Shown: positions 5,526 to 6,782 of the stretch, one piece after another
How the letters are laid out: each line of letters starts with the position of its first letter
Numbering within the stretch: position 1 is the first letter of the stretch
Assembly: GCA_900556945.1 (NCBI GenBank)
Contig: USQP01000041.1
Span: 1-6,782 of the forward strand
Reading direction: 5' to 3'
Length of the DNA: 6,782 nucleotides
From: an uncultured Clostridium sp.
Lineage (GTDB): Bacteria > Bacillota > Clostridia > TANB77 > CAG-508
Position numbers and translations under genes: made by a program
Notes under the pieces: generated by a model
Seen by the model: the letters and a program-made list of their open reading frames with translations, nothing else
Told to the model about the DNA's origin: nothing
Databases searched by the model: none

Positions 5526-6515
5526 TTATTTATATAAATAATTTTGTGGATTAACATGATTTCCATTAATTCTTATTTCTAGATGCAAATGTGCCCCTGT
5601 TGAATTACCGGTACTTCCAACTGCTGCTATTACTTCTCCTGCTGTAACTGTTTGACCAACTGTTACATACATTTTACTAGTGTGAGCATACCAAGTTTCC
5701 ACACCATTGCCATGATCCACTTTTACTAAATTCCCATAAGATCCATTATAACTTGCAGCTGTGACTGTCCCATCTGCTACTACCTTAATAGGAGTTCCTG
5801 TTGTTGCTGCTATATCTAACCCCGTATGGGTTGATTTTCTAATACTACTGCTTACTCCGTACCTGGAAGTAATGGTTCCGGCTATAGGATTTGTTGCCAA
5901 TTTTATACCATTTATTTCTGGCATAGCCTCTTGTTTTTCTTTCTCCTCTTGCTTTTGTAATTGTTCTTCTATTTTCGTTTGTACTTCTTTTTTAGCCGTT
6001 TCAAGTTCAGTAGTTTCTACTTCTTCTTCATTTTGAGTATATTTTTCTATTATACTTAAATCAAGCTCTTTCTTGTTATTTTCTTCCTTTATTTGTTCAA
6101 TTAGTTTTTCTGCTTCTTCTATCGTGTTTACGGAATCTATCTTTTCATTATTTAAAGCAATTTCATAATATTTATACGTTATAATTAAATTATCTTCTAC
6201 TTTATTTATGACTTGGTCTTCGTCTGTCTTAAGTGTTCTATCTACAAGTTTTAACTCATATTCTGGATTTTCTTTTATATCAATTGTATCAATATTTTTA
6301 TCACTTGCTAAAATTAAATTATTTTTTATTGTTTCTTCCAAAGCATTTTTGTTTTGAATAAAACCTATTTCTTCTCCAGATATGCTTACCTTATAGCTTG
6401 GTTTATATTTGATTAATACTATCGCGATTATAAAACCAAAAGCTAGTAATGTAATGTTAAAATACTTTAAAATTTCTTTTGTATAGTATTTTAATTTCTT
6501 GTTTAAAATATATAT
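5526..6515 (-). CDS. Membrane-anchored M23 (LytM-type) peptidoglycan endopeptidase, ~329 aa, apparent ATA start
   Basis: M23 peptidases are zinc enzymes that cut peptide cross-links in cell-wall peptidoglycan. Counting from an ATA at 6513-6515, the protein has a Lys-rich cytoplasmic start (NKKLKYYTKEILKY), one membrane segment (about 21-35, ITLLAFGFIIAIVLI), a small extracellular domain (about 40-150), a Glu/Lys-rich probable coiled-coil linker (about 160-198) and a C-terminal M23 domain (about 205-329). The zinc site is complete: H230 and D234 in HTGLD, H311 in HLH, with H278 (WYAH) and H309 as catalytic histidines. Domain order suggests the enzyme faces the wall. The first conventional start in frame, TTG at 6339-6341, would remove the membrane anchor, cuts into continuous coding sequence and has no ribosome binding site. 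AAAGGAG lies five bases before the ATA, so the true start is probably there, either a real AUA start or an ATG altered by mutation or sequence error. Two promoters lie upstream and a terminator follows. Confidence 0.88.
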   Translation of the reverse strand: MYILNKKLKYYTKEILKYFNITLLAFGFIIAIVLIKYKPSYKVSISGEEIGFIQNKNALEETIKNNLILASDKNIDTIDIKENPEYELKLVDRTLKTDEDQVINKVEDNLIITYKYYEIALNNEKIDSVNTIEEAEKLIEQIKEENNKKELDLSIIEKYTQNEEEVETTELETAKKEVQTKIEEQLQKQEEKEKQEAMPEINGIKLATNPIAGTITSRYGVSSSIRKSTHTGLDIAATTGTPIKVVADGTVTAASYNGSYGNLVKVDHGNGVETWYAHTSKMYVTVGQTVTAGEVIAAVGSTGNSTGAHLHLEIRINGNHVNPQNYLYK

Positions 6516-6520
6516 TCACT

Positions 6521-6527
6521 CTCCTTT
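6521..6527 (-). promoter_or_regulatory. Ribosome binding site that fixes the M23 start at ATA
   Basis: AAAGGAG on the minus strand stands five bases before ATA (6513-6515), a normal spacing. An in-frame TGA lies directly before that ATA (6516-6518), so the coding frame cannot begin further upstream. The GTG at 6517-6519 is out of frame and only one base from the GGAG, too close to be used. Confidence 0.65.
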
Positions 6528-6560
6528 TTTGTTTGTGTTTTTTAAACGCGACCAATCTTT

Positions 6561-6589
6561 ATTATACTATATATTTTCCCAAAAATCAA
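6561..6589 (-). promoter_or_regulatory. Proximal sigma-A-like promoter of the M23 gene
   Basis: TTGATT (6584-6589), a 17-base spacer and a perfect TATAAT (6561-6566) on the minus strand. Transcription would start near 6554, about 40 bases before the ATA start codon. Confidence 0.7.
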
Positions 6590-6593
6590 ATTA

Positions 6594-6622
6594 TGTATAC
6601 TTTTTTTGCATGAATTTGTCAA
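6594..6622 (-). promoter_or_regulatory. Distal sigma-A-like promoter of the M23 gene
   Basis: A perfect TTGACA (6617-6622), a 17-base spacer and TATACA (6594-6599) on the minus strand. It lies 33 bases upstream of the proximal promoter, so the gene seems to have tandem vegetative promoters. Confidence 0.65.
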
Positions 6623-6782
6623 TTTGTATCCAAAATATTTGGTACTCTTTGCCTTTTTTGTCATTTTTTCTCTTTTTTTCTTTGTTTTACTCTGTTTTTT
6701 TCGGATTTTTATACTAATCCATTTATATGATTTCAGTCTTTATTTATAAAATTAACTTATATGTTCTATATGTATATTTTAG
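6623..6782. other. AT-rich intergenic stretch at the right end
   Basis: No gene is supported here. The minus strand is A-rich, with tracts at about 6640-6710 that could act as bent DNA or an UP element for the tandem promoters. A minus-strand ATG near 6662 opens 40 codons that run across both promoters and is most likely spurious. Confidence 0.4.

Noticed and set aside
6540..6662. Minus-strand 40-codon ORF starting MTKKAKSTKYFGY upstream of the M23 gene
   Set aside because: It overlaps both predicted promoters completely, lacks a clear ribosome binding site and resembles no known protein.
6499..6717. Plus-strand 72-codon open frame opposite the M23 promoter region
   Set aside because: It starts at TTG without a ribosome binding site and is composed of the complement of A-tracts, the promoters and the M23 ribosome binding site.

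Overview
The window looks like a chromosomal contig end from a low-GC, fermentative member of the Firmicutes, most likely Clostridia. I infer this from the very AT-rich composition, AGA/TTA/ATA-rich codon use, strong AGGAGG-type ribosome binding sites, a Spo0A-type DNA-binding domain (known from endospore-forming Firmicutes) and a clostridial-type bifunctional AdhE. Every supported gene is on the minus strand, so the window reads biologically from right to left.

Right to left: two tandem sigma-A-like promoters (6561-6622) lead into a membrane-anchored M23 (LytM-type) peptidoglycan endopeptidase (5526-6515). Its reading frame has no ATG, GTG or TTG at the expected N-terminus and appears to start at an ATA codon. 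A terminator follows (5465-5516), then a poorly coding stretch. Next come a 46-codon ORF (5123-5263) with a good ribosome binding site, and a 76-codon ORF (4896-5126) holding only the last part of a Spo0A C-terminal domain. The two share an ATGA stop/start overlap inside a perfect 16-bp palindrome. After a strong terminator (4842-4886) lies adhE (2151-4754) with its own promoter, encoding the acetyl-CoA to ethanol enzyme. It is followed by its terminator, a NUDIX hydrolase (1590-2066), a 19-bp-stem terminator (1505-1553), and a separately promoted gene for a protein with six zinc-ribbon repeats that runs off the left end.

The left end is not biological. Bases 1-41 are Illumina Nextera library sequence: an 8-base i5 index, the read-1 adapter and the Tn5 mosaic end. 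The apparent stop codon and last six residues of the zinc-ribbon protein are encoded by the adapter, so that gene is truncated, apparently just where a nuclease-like C-terminal domain begins.

The genes do not form one pathway. Terminators or promoters separate nearly all of them, and this looks like a row of independent housekeeping and accessory units. I do not see a convincing new multi-gene system. The most unusual items are the adapter-derived protein end, the apparent ATA start of the peptidase, and the truncated Spo0A-domain ORF with its coupled partner and palindrome.
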